A DNA stretch of 64,000 nucleotides from Orobanche coerulescens (taxonomy: Eukaryota; Streptophyta; Magnoliopsida; Lamiales; Orobanchaceae), in assembly GCA_033398695.1 (NCBI GenBank), contig CM065802.1, positions 78,106,096 through 78,170,095 on the forward strand, in the 5' to 3' direction. The notes beneath the pieces were generated by a model that saw only the letters and a list, made by a program, of their open reading frames with translations, ran no database searches and was not told the DNA's origin. Numbering within the stretch: the stretch's first letter is position 1; every line of letters starts with the position of its first letter. Below are positions 45,866 through 56,865 of this stretch, one piece after another. Made by a program: the position numbers and the translations under genes.

Positions 45866-47159
45866 CGGGATGTAGAATTCACCATTGAGCTGGAACCCGG
45901 AGCTACCCCAATTTCTAAGGCGCCGTATCGTATGGCACCTACTGAGATGTATGAACTGAAAGCGGTGGAGGAGTTCTTGGACAAAGGCTATATCCAGCGT
46001 TTGCATGCGGGAGCGCCTTATTCTTTTTGTCCGAAAGAAGGATGGATCGCTTCGACTGTGTATCGATTATCGAGAACTGAACAAGATGACGATTAAGAAC
46101 AAGTATCCGTTGCCACGGATTGATGATTTGTTTGACTAGTTGCAAGGAGCAACAGTATTTTCTAAAATCGATCTGAGATCAGGATACTATCAGCTGAGGA
46201 TTAAGGAATCTGATGTTCCAAAGTCAGCATTTAGAACTCGCTACGGACACTATGAGTTTGTAGTGATGCCGTTTGGTCTCACTAATGCACCTGCTGTATT
46301 CATGCAGTTGATGAACCGAGTGTTCATCGAATATTTGGATAAATTTGTGGTCGTGTTCATTGATGATATTCTGGTGTATTCTAAGAGCCCAGAGGAACAT
46401 GCGCAGCATTTGCGGATAGTATTAGAACTTTTGAGAAGCGAACAACTGTACGCCAAACTCTCTAAGTGTGAATTCTGGCTAAAGGAAGTAATGTTCCTCG
46501 GTCATGTAGTATCAGCTGAAGGAGTCCGAGTAGATCCTCAGAAGATCAAAGCGATTTTAGATTGGAAGCCTCCAAAGAACGTGAAAGAAGTCCGAAGTTT
46601 CTTAGGACTTGCTGGGTATTATCGTTGGTTCGTGGAAGGGTTTTCTAAAATCTCCCGCCCACTTACTCGACTCCTGCAGAAAACTCAAAAGTTTGAGTGG
46701 AACGAGTCGTGTCAGACTAGTTTTGATGAATTGAAGAGGAGATTGACGACAGCACCAATTTTATCACTTCCACAGGGGACTGGAGGATTCATAGTTTACA
46801 GTGATGCTTCGAACCAAGGACTCGGATGCGTATTGATGCAGAATGACAAAGTGATCGCTTATGCTTCACGACAGCTGAAACCTTATGAAGTGAATTATCC
46901 AACACATGATTTAGAGCTAGCAGCAGTAATTTTTGCTTTGAAGATTTGGAGGCATTATCTGTATGGGACTCACTGTCAGATATTTACGGATCACAAGAGT
47001 CTCAAATACATCTTCAGTCAGAAAGAATTGAACATGCGGCAAAGAAGATGGTTAGAGCTGATCAAGGACTATGACCTGGAGATTTTGTATCATCCAGGCA
47101 AAGCGAATGTGATGCACTCAGCCGCAAGCCTGTTTCTCTTCAGATGCTGGAGATGCTGA
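45866..47159 (+). pseudogene. Tekay-like reverse transcriptase and RNase H
   Basis: After the TGA the reading RDVEFTIELEPGATPISKAP begins RT. A 1-base shift near 46018 and TAG at 46138 precede the open part at 46140-47159 with [32 protein letters not shown] and [12 protein letters not shown] (the FIDD catalytic box). RNase H follows with [37 protein letters not shown] and [11 protein letters not shown]. The frame is lost at about 47115, where GKANVVADALS is expected. Confidence 0.9.
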
Positions 47160-48686
47160 CCTCCCAACTTAGCCTTCAACGAGAGATGATTCGAGAAGGA
47201 ATTGAACTGTGGTTACAAAGAGTCCAAGGACAATTGTGCGTGATGGAAATAACTTCATCATTAACCGAAGAAATCAAATCTAGACAGGCAGATGATCCTC
47301 TGATGATTCGGTTACGTGATGAAGTGATCAAGGGGAAGGCCCCCGGATTCGTAATTCATGATGATGGAGTTTTGAGATTTCAGACCCGACTGCGTTCCGA
47401 TGTCGATGTTCAAATGCATAATTATGAAGGAAGCTCACAGTTCGCCCTATTCTATCCACCCGGGCACCAGTAAGATGTATAAGGACTTGAAGCAGAATTT
47501 CTGGTGGGGCAACATGAAAAAAGATGTAGTGGACTATGTTTCGAAATGCTGGACTTGTCAGCAGGTTAAGATCGAGCATCAACGGCCTGCCGGAATGTTG
47601 AAGACGCTCCCGATTCCTGAATGGAAGTGGGAGGACATATCGATGGACTTTATCACTAGTATGCCGAGAACCAAGACATGACTGAACATGATTTGGGTGA
47701 TAGTTGATCGTTTAACCAAATCAGCTCACTTTCTAGGCATTAAGGACACGTGGGGACCATAGAGGTTGGCACGAGTATTTATTTCGGAGATAGTTCGATT
47801 GCATGGTACGCCAAAGACCATTATTTCTGATCGAGATGGCCGTTTTGTGTCTCACTTTTGGAAAGCAGTTCATAAGGCCTTGGGGACCGAATTGAACTTC
47901 AGCACAGCTTATCACCCGCAGACTGATGGACAATCCGAGAGGACTATTCAAACGGTGGAAGATATGCTGAGGGCTTGTGCCTTAGATTGGTCAACTGATT
48001 GGGAAGTTCATCTACCGTTGATTGAATTTACCTACAACAATAGTTGGCATACTTCCATTAAGATGGCACCGTTTGAGGCATTATACGGGAGGAGATGTAG
48101 ATCACCCCTATGTTGGGACGATTCATCATACTTGATCGGGATAGAACCAGAGTTGATCATACAGACTCAAGAGAAAATAGCCCTGATTCGTGAAAGGCTG
48201 TTGACCGCCCAGAGTCGCCAGAAATCTTACGTAGATGTGCGTCGTCGCCCATTGGAGTTCAGTACTGGAGACCATGTACTTTTAAAGGTTTCTCCTACTC
48301 GGGGAATCTTCCGTTTTGGAAGAAAGGGAAAGCTGAGTCCGAGATATAGCGGACCGTTCGAGATCCTTGAGAGAGTTGGAGAGTTGGCATACAGATTGGC
48401 ATTGCCACCGTCGTTGAGCCATGTTCATAACGTATTCCACGTATCTCAATTACGGAGGTATATACCCGATCCTAGTCATATCATTGATTTTGGCGAGATA
48501 GAAGTTGCTCAAGATGGGACGTTTGAAGAAAGACCGGTCAAGATACTCGAGAGTGGAGTTAAGCAGTTGAGGAACAAACCAATCGTTTTGGTCAAAGTTC
48601 AATGGTCACGTCACGGAGTGGAAGAAGCCACATGGGAAACGGAAGATGGCATGAAGTCCAGATATCCCGAGTTATTTTCGTCTTGA
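47144..48686 (+). pseudogene. Tekay-like integrase with chromodomain-like tail
   Basis: A zinc-binding region (HPGTSKMYKDLKQNFWW, CWTCQQVKIEHQRPAG) spans 47400-47681 after a frame change. Stops occur at about 47679 and 47760. The catalytic core and C-terminus are open at 47766-48686: ISDRDGRFVSHFW, TAYHPQTDGQSERTIQ, YGRRCRSPLCWDD, LSPRYSGPFEILERVG, then a tail with ILVKVQWSRH-like VLVKVQWSRHGVEEATWE. Such chromodomain tails direct chromovirus integration to heterochromatin. The stop is 33 bp before the 3' LTR. Confidence 0.9.
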
Positions 48687-48721
48687 GTTTCGGGACGAAA
48701 CTCCTTTTTAGTCGGAGAGTA

Positions 48722-51089
48722 TGTAATATCCGGATTTATTACTGTGTATTTCATCTGTATTCAAACCCTGTATTATTCGGATTTGTGGTCTTGATTATTA
48801 GAGTATGATATTTCTTGCATTGACATCCTTGTACTTAAGTATAACAACATGCAAATTTTCTCATGCAAACTCGTGATAGCGCACGCTAAGAATGTAGCTT
48901 AACGCGCGCTATCGGCTATACTAGCGCACGCTACGTATGTAGGAGTTGTGTGCGCTAGACACTGAATTATTGAGGTAGGCGGCTAGCACATGCGCCTACC
49001 GGGACATGGGTCCGGATAAGATTCCCGCAGACGAACCTGGACAGATTTGGAGTCAACGCTTATTAGCGTGCGCTAAGTATTGTATGCTAGCGTGCGCTAA
49101 TTAGCTAAAGTGCAGAATATTATAAATGAGACAACAACCCATTTTGGCTTTCATTTCCTTCGTCCATTCTTCATTCTTGAGAGGCCAGAGAGCTATAATC
49201 ATCCTTCTAACACACTTAGAATACATCTTATTGATCCTTGAATATTGGTTATCACTTGTGAGTGATCATTGAAGAGAAGTAACACCTTGGAGTGGCACAT
49301 AACCAACCGGAGTCGGATTCTACCTTGTAGTTCAGTGATTTCGTCATATTAAGGTATGTTGATTCTATCTTCAACTCTAGATTCGTGTTATGGAGAATAA
49401 GATGATCATGTTAATGAGATATTGAATTTCATTGGTGAATTATTCAACAACATCATGTTTAGAAGATTGGAATGTCTACGATTACGATATTATTGTTGGA
49501 ACCTTGAAGTCGGAATCTTAGTACTTCAAATGATGAGAGAAACATTCTGAAGTTAGCAATCCGTATGATTTATGTTATCTTTGTGATCATGAATTGGAGG
49601 TGATACTATTTCGGTTATAAGAACTTAAAGGAAGAATCATCTTAGAAAATGTTCTTTCGTATAAGTTGGAATTGTTAGTTCACCTCAAGATGAAGTCTGA
49701 ATATGTATAATGATAGTAGAATCTAATACATCAACCGGAGATCACCAATTTCGCATGAGGATTGTAATCAAGATGGATTATGGTGTTATGATGATTATAC
49801 GTATACTTGCATCTCGAAGTTGTTATTATCCATGAGATCATTCATAAAGGTTATGAACTTAACATGAAGTCGGATAACAAACATTAATCACTGAGGAATT
49901 CGCTTACTTCATCACCATTTGTATAATCTGCTGCCCTCCAGTGAACTGCCATGCACGCTTAGCGTGCGCTAAGCTACGTGAATTAACGTACGCTATCGAG
50001 TACGTTTAGCGTACGCCACGATTGGAACTTAGCGTGCGTTAAGTCATCAAGCGAGTCAGTCAGCTGATCAGTGAGGCACTGACCATGCCTGGTTAGCGTA
50101 CGCTAGGCTGTGTGTACTACGTGCGCTAACGAGTAGCATTAACGTATGCTACATAGGATTCGTAGCGTGCGTTAAGCGATCCAGACAGATTGCATATTAA
50201 TGACTTCCTACCGTAATTGTTGATTTTTTAGATGTTCGTACGGCATGAGATGAATTCTATGCTATTTCTTTTGTTAAGGTTCGAGCTTAACACGTGATTG
50301 ATCGAAGGGGACGACCTTCGAGTATTTTGATATTCGTGGAAGTTTTATTCTTGTCAACGAACCGAGGCAAGTACTCTAATTAGAATTGTTTATATTATGA
50401 CAGTTATGATGTGATTGTATTGTGTAAATGTGTTGTGATTATATGTCCACCATGTGTTGATCCGACGGGAATCATCATGGGAATCTATAGATGTGTGCGC
50501 TGGATCGTTGGACAGGTAGTTCCACCATGTGTTGATCCGACGGGATCATCAAGGGAATCTATAGCTGTGTGCGCTAGATTGTTGTAATACCATCAGTATG
50601 TTGAAACTGTTATGATATGATATGTGTTGTGAATATTTCTCGTTGGAGAAACTTGTTATGATATAATTGTTGATTATATCACTGTTGTATGATTATTGTA
50701 CTTGTACTAGCATCGTTGTGCTAACTCCTTCGGGGGTGAACATTTGTGTATGTTCAGGATCCAGGAGAGCGGGGAAACAACCACTGGAGATGCATGACGA
50801 CGAGGGTGCAGAGTGATGTTCCGGCCGGGTTTACTGTCTGTTGTTTGTTGGTTATTTCAATAAGTACTCGAGTACGTCGTCAGTTTATGAATATTTGGAT
50901 TTTAGTGATGTATTAATAACTCTTCATTAGATATTTGTATTCTCGGTATTGAACCAGACGGTTGTATTTTATTTCAGTGATTTCATAAGTTGGTATCTGT
51001 TATTGTCATTTCCCTTATTCAGCCTTGTAAATTCTTATGTAAAGGATTTACGGCGCTGTAATATTCCTGAATATATCGGGGGTGTTACA
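48722..51089 (+). repeat. Tekay-like 3' LTR
   Basis: Same length as the 5' LTR with few differences; compensating 1-bp indels are visible (for example 48912 and 51029). Confidence 0.95.
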
Positions 51090-53234
51090 GTCAGACCCTA
51101 CCTGGATCACACACCTTGTTCGTACACATCATGTACCGAACTCCAGAGGTCTCGTCAGACCCTACCTGGAACACACACACACCTCGACACGACACAATTC
51201 ATAATCATCAAATGTAAAGCCATTCCACATTACACCGAAATGCATAATCAAGTATGTAAATCAAAACAACACAAATATCATAATCATCACAACAACTCAA
51301 CAATGAACAATCACGCCCGGCACAACTTAGATGATTTGCACATCCAACACAATTCCATGATGTTAACTAGGTGATGGTATTATCGCTACCATCAATCATT
51401 CATAATAATCAATTCATACGAAACATATTCACGAAAGTAAACCAATGCATCACAACCATAACACGACGTCCCTATTCACTAGACACAATTCGTATAGTAA
51501 AATACTTGCCTCGAAACCACGACGTGGAGAATCGACCGAAGTAGGTTGGCACGAACCGACTACGAACTCGCCGACTCCACCGAATGACAACCCGCAACAA
51601 TAAACTACGAAGGACAACAATAACAACAAAAATGAATTCCAAAGTACGACCCAAAGCCGCTGAATTCAAGGAACAAACGACGAAAGTTCAAGGGTTTCCC
51701 CCAAAACGGCCAAGAACACGATTCGTCCCGTCAAAACATGAAAACGGAATTCCAAACCGAAATATGGATATAAAATCCATAGGATATGTTTAACAACATC
51801 ATTTAACAACAATCGATCCATCAAAAACGTATGGAAAACGAAATCAAGAACAAATCCCCCAAAAAGTCGATTCGAAGGAAATCAAGAAATATACCTTGAC
51901 TCGACGAAAAACAATGGATTAAATGATGTTAAATACATGAATAATACTAAGATTAATCATACCCATCGTGGATTAATCAACAACACGGAACGAATCGGAC
52001 AAAAATGCAAAAACCCAAAATTTTCCCAAAATAGGGTTCTAGGAAATCTCACCTTGATTCGCTGGATCAAAGGAGGTTATGGAGGGATTAATCGATGATA
52101 TGAGCTCCCAATCTTCGTGGATTAGTTGCTTGACAACACGTCTCCTGGATCGCCAAGCCTCCAGCCGCGGGGAGGAAAAGATGGAAATGAAGAACGGGTG
52201 AAAATATGACTACTCTGTCATATTTATACTGGGCCGGAACTAGCGTGCGCTAGCCTCTCGGACTAGCGTGCGCTATCGGCCAGTATCGGCCCAGCACCCT
52301 CGGCCAAGGCCCGCACGACCCGGCACTACCAACCAAACCTGCCGACCGCGACCTGCCCGCCCGACCCCGATAGCGTGCGCTGCGCCTAACGCTAGCGCGC
52401 GCTAGCCGACCTGTCCAGTGACCTCTGGACTAAACAGCTCGCCCAGGTAACGTACGGTAGTCGGACGGCAGCGTGCGCGACACATGCCGATTAGCGCGCG
52501 CCATGACCGACAGTAGCGTGCGCTACCAGCCGATCCTCCCCGAGTCCAGAACCTCAGAACCCCTCTGCCCAGACCTGATAGCGTACGCTGGGCCGGTCGA
52601 CAGCGTGCGCTACACCTGCCGAGCTAGCGCGCGCAGCCTTCCGGCCATAGCGTACGCTACGCCGGTTCCTGCCGTGCCTGCTCGGCCAGTGCCGAGCACT
52701 TCCGACAGTGCCGCACCCGTCCGGCCAGCTGCTCATCCGCCATGACCCATCGACTCGATTTCCGAAAACATACGGAACGAATACGACGAAAAGCTCGCGG
52801 TTAATATCAATGACCCGAAATGAAAACATAATGCAATAATTAATCATACGCGACCAAGAAAAGGGTCGAGACAACAAATACAGATACGGATACCCATAAC
52901 TTTGGGTAAATTATAAAATGACCCAAAACACCCGAAAATCACGATACGTGATCGAATAACCAAACCGAAGTTCATAACACGTCTAACAAAGTTAAACGGA
53001 CTTACGGGAAACTCGAAACAGTAGTTTCGAACGAGATTCGTAAGAATCGAACTCAAGTGCGGAAAAGTCGCTAAAAAGTACGGAACTCAACAAAACGACA
53101 CCGAAACGAACTCGGATGTCGAAAAGTGCAGAATTAATCATTCTCAGAATGATGAAACGGTCCTAAGCGAGTCGTCAAAACGAACTCTCGCCAAAAAAAG
53201 AAAATTACCAGAAATCGAATTTGCGGATATTACA

Positions 53235-54290
53235 TTGCACTCGTCTTTCGAGCAAATGCTTTGACTTCTGAAATAAAGGCTTCTAGAGGCTTCTTAGATG
53301 AACGGGTATTCATGCACGTCCTGAAACAAGATCGAAAACAAAAATGGAAGTATCAAAATAAAATAAAACACAATAAAAAATGTCTAAACTAAGACCAGAA
53401 ATATTTATCTTATATAAATACTAATAAAAATAAATTAGTCCCCGACAACAGCGCCAAGAACTTGTTCGCTAATTATTTTACTACCGCAAGTGTACGAAGT
53501 AGATGTAGGAAGTGTCGAGCAAGGTCGTATCCACAGAGACTAATTAGTCTTATTGTATCAAGTACTAGATTGCAGTGTCCCCAATTTTATCTACACGATC
53601 AAAATTGATGAGAATTTAATTTACTAAAAATCAAATAAACCAATAATAAAAACAAGTTTCAAAGGAGGGCGTTTTTAATGATGAGTAAGTAGATTCCAAG
53701 ACTAGGTTTCCATTGTTAGCTAGGATCGAAAGACTTAACTTGTGATTAATGTTCTACTTGTCTTCCTAGTATGACGATCACAAAATTGCTTTAAAAGTCT
53801 CTCTCGAGATGCATTTAAAACATAGATTAAATAACCTATGATTACGTCTCCATCTGTCATAAATTATCTAACTACAAAAAGTACAAAAAATAAAAGGTTA
53901 CAACAATTAATTAACGATCTCTCGATCTCCTAATCGATTATGTCAATTAATCGCGACATATTATTGAACTCTGAATTATGAACAATAATGTTAAGAATGT
54001 AAAAATATTGATCAAGCATTCAAACATGAACAAAAACCAATTAATTAAAAAAGGACTTCAAGTAGATGGTAAATAAAGTAATCAATCCTAACAATCCATC
54101 ACAAACAATATACTCTTATATTCCGGATCTAACAAGTTTAGTCCGATATGGTGAAAAGAGAATTAACATAAACATAAACATAAACATAAACAGCCTCTAA
54201 AATCTTATTTCAGACAAAAGAGAAAATAAACATAAACACGATAATTACACAAATTCAAGATGACTAAGTGCCAAAACAAACAATCAACAT
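53235..54290 (-). mobile_element. Athila/Tat-like Ty3/gypsy remnant, 5' part
   Basis: On the minus strand, the first gag codons lie at 53313-53240 (MNTRSSKKPLEAFISEVKAF), cut at TTGCA by the gag-only element. A primer site of the tRNA-Asp/Arg type used by this group, TTGGCGCTGTTGTCGGGG, lies at about 53458-53441. LTR-like DNA should extend above that. The border with the hAT gene is somewhere near 54280-54300. A CATAAA repeat occurs at about 54168-54191. Confidence 0.65.
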
Positions 54291-54560
54291 ATTCATCCTC
54301 AACGGCCTCTAAAATCTTTTCAAGTTATTCTGCTGGTTTCTCTTCATTACCCATCACATCCATATTAAATATTTTCACTCGCTTCACATTCATCATTTTT
54401 AACCAACTTTGACATTGCCCCGGCTTGAGATTTCAACAAGGTTTCAACTTTTTTCTTTTCCCTAGCTTTTTGAGCACCTAACTTGTGCTTCCGAATTTTA
54501 GGATGCATGGTTATACAAATATAATGTCTCAATTTCCTGAATACAATTAACTTCAAATTT
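54291..54560 (-). mobile_element. hAT transposase N-terminus (copy B)
   Basis: The minus-strand reading from the ATG at 54508 gives HKLGAQKAREKKKVETLLKS and QAGAMSKLVKN, the basic N-terminal segment of plant TTF/DUF4371 hAT transposases. After a frameshift it continues MDVMGNEEKPAE, then ILEAVEDEYV near 54291. The next part of the same protein is found at 30571-30435, so the Athila-like element and everything nested in it lie inside this gene. Confidence 0.7.
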
Positions 54561-54994
54561 ACCTAATTGTACAATTATATAACCATTAAATTTTAAATTG
54601 CTAAAAATAAACAGAAGAATACCATTAATATTATATTAAACAAACAATTCAACAAACACAATGAAAATTATTATATTTATAAATGATAAATTACAACTTT
54701 ATCTCATTTTTCACCAAGGAAGCCAAATGGTCAATTCCAATTCACATTCATCAAAACAAAGAAGCAAGAAATAAAAAATTTAGGGTGAAATTCATCGAGC
54801 ACTCTTGTGAAATGTTCTAATTACATCTTGGTGCCTATTAGTTTAATAATTACATACATGTCCGGTTTTTCATTTTTGCATGGACCAAATGATGAATCAG
54901 TAAACGTGGCCATATTTTCTCATTTTGAAAAAGTATCCGTCACATTTTCCTAATTCAATTTAAGTCTTTTATCTTCCAACATTGATTATTGTTA
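54561..54994. other. AT-rich spacer upstream of the hAT gene
   Basis: No coding sequence or recognisable repeat. It may contain the hAT promoter and 5' terminus, which I could not locate. Confidence 0.4.
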
Positions 54995-55830
54995 GTTTTA
55001 TTTTCAACATTAAAGAAAAATAAAAACACATTATTTTAAAACATAAATAAAACATAAAAAATATTCTTTTATTTATTTGATTTTTCTGTTTTTATTTCCA
55101 ATTGACAAAATATATTTAAAAACTCATTATTTTAACACAAAAATAAAAATAAAAATAATTCTCTTATTTTTAATTTTATATTTTCCTATTTCAATTTCCT
55201 TGGTAAATAGAAATATTTTAAAAAACACATTATTTAAAAAAATAAAAACCAAAAAAATATTTTTTCTATTTTTTTGTTTTTATTTTCGGTTAACAAGAAT
55301 ATTTTAAAAAATACATTACATTAAAAAACAAAAAAAGAAATATTTTTTTGTTTCTCCTTTCCAGTCAACAAAAATATTTTAATAAAAAATTATTCTAAAA
55401 GAAAAAACAGAAAAAAAAATAATCTTTTTATTTATTTTACTTATTTCTATTTTTGCTTTTGGTTAAAAAATATTATAAAAAGCACATTATTTTGAAAGAC
55501 AAAAAATAAAAACAATATTCTTTTATTTTTTACTTTTTTTACTTTCGATTAACAAAAATATTTCAGAAAACACATCATTCTAAAAGAAAAAAAAATAGAA
55601 ACAGTATTATTTTTTTTATTTTACGTTTTTTTATTATTTTTAGTCCCGGTTAAGTTTAAAAAACACATTATTTTAAAATAAAAGCAGAAAAAATATATTC
55701 CTTTTTTATTACTTTTTGTTCATTTTTATTTTTGATTAAAAAATATTTGAAAAAACACTATTTAAAAGAAAAAACAAAAACAAAAAATATTCTTTATTTT
55801 TACTTTACTTTTTTTCGCACAAGATTTTAT
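54995..55830. repeat. Degenerate AT-rich minisatellite, about nine units of 75-110 bp
   Basis: Units share a GGTTAACAAAAATATTTTAA core, then AAACACATTATTTTAAAAGA, an A-rich run and a T-rich run ending in TTTATTTTTGATT. Starts near 55090, 55200, 55290, 55366, 55463, 55550, 55650 and 55736. Not coding. Confidence 0.8.
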
Positions 55831-56378
55831 TCCTTATTTTTTGAGGAATATGGTGTTTTTATAAATAATAAATATAAATTTAGAATAGATATGATCAATT
55901 TGTAAAAAATAATTTTGAAGTAAATATAAAGTTTGTTATAATTTGGGGTCCAATTTGCAATTCCCAATATAAGCATCTAACAAGAATGTATTTGGCCATT
56001 TCAAAATTGGTTTGGTTTTTGGACTTATACGTAATTAGAAATACTTCAATTGACTACGTCGTTATTGTTCAACAAATGGTGATTCATTTGATAAGAGGCA
56101 TCTAATAAGGGTGGTAGATATAATAGATCAAAAAATTTATCTTGAAAATAATCCATAATTACATATTAATATTCAAACTCTTTCATCCTCAAAGTGTCAT
56201 TTGAGGGCATACTCTAGATAAGTGAAAAATCAAACCTTAATTATATATTTCGATCCAATTTCTAAATTAAATAACTATTAATCCATCTACTCTTATTAAT
56301 TGCATGTTGGAACCCTACATTTTTTCATAATACTCTTCATCTGGCCAAAATAAAAACTAATTTAAGGGTTAGGAAATC
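55831..56378. other. Spacer, no gene seen
   Basis: AT-rich unique-looking DNA between the minisatellite and the copia 3 LTR. Confidence 0.4.
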
Positions 56379-56659
56379 TGTTAGCACAAATATCAATGCT
56401 TTTTGTTTAATATCGCAGAACCATCTCCTTGTTTCAGGAGAAAGTAAAAGATAGCAAATCAATTGTATTGATAACAATAAATAGAGGGGCCTTTATATAG
56501 GCATTACAATGAGAGTCTTTCCATACATATGATTCCTAGTTAAGGTAAGACATCTAACAGGATCCTACTACCTATGGAAGGGCTAGAACCTTCCATATCT
56601 CTATCCCCCTACAACCAGTATTAGGTAAGACACCAATAAGGGAAGGATATCCCGGAACA
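56379..56659 (-). repeat. copia 3 3' LTR (281 bp)
   Basis: Plus-strand TGTTAGCACA to CCCGGAACA, bordered by the polypurine tract. A TATA-like CTTTATATAGG is at about 56490. Assigned from its ends and position, since no partner LTR is visible. Confidence 0.72.
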
Positions 56660-56865
56660 CTCCCCCTGTGTCGAGCACTAATACTAACATGGTGCATAAG
56701 GTGTTGCCTCGGTAAAAAACCTTTCCAAGTCAAATAAAACCCCGTGGGAAAAAACAAAGCCTTGGTGAGGAAAAAAGAGCACAACGCACCAACTACAAAT
56801 GTCAGAATCATGTGAAGTATACTCCCCCTGAGGTATACATGACAGCTCATCCCGTCGAGCTATCA

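Larger units (their letters stand above)
41433..51089 (+). mobile_element. Tekay/Del-like Ty3/gypsy chromovirus, complete but coding-inactive
   Basis: 9,657 bp with two LTRs of 2,368 bp each (41433-43800, 48722-51089) and a perfect 5-bp target duplication GTCAG (41428-41432, 51090-51094). Primer site TGGTATCGGAGC at 43806-43817. The gene order gag, protease, RT, RNase H, integrase is that of Ty3/gypsy, and the polyprotein ends in a chromodomain-like tail. Stops at 44744, 45863 and 46138, among others, and frameshifts near 46018 and 47115 disable it. The LTRs are very similar, so it is recent relative to the rest of the nest. Confidence 0.94.
34359..53234 (-). mobile_element. Gag-only Ty3/gypsy element (TR-GAG-like), split by a Tekay-like insertion
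   Basis: LTRs are 34359-37407 and 40517-53234; the second is interrupted by the 9.66-kb Tekay-like element. Removing that leaves about 3,056 bp, against 3,049 bp for the first. The 5-bp target duplication TTGCA is perfect (34354-34358, 53235-53239). The minus-strand primer site TGGTATCAGAGC lies at 40512-40501 and the polypurine tract at 37420-37408. The 3.1-kb internal region has one intact gene, gag (39122-38076), and no protease, RT or integrase, so it would depend on another element for mobility. It lies inside an Athila-like gag. Confidence 0.92.
40517..53234 (-). repeat. Gag-only element 5' LTR, split at 41432/51095
   Basis: LTR parts 40517-41432 and 51090-53234 flank the Tekay-like element and its GTCAG duplication. 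They match the other LTR closely along their length. Confidence 0.93.
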
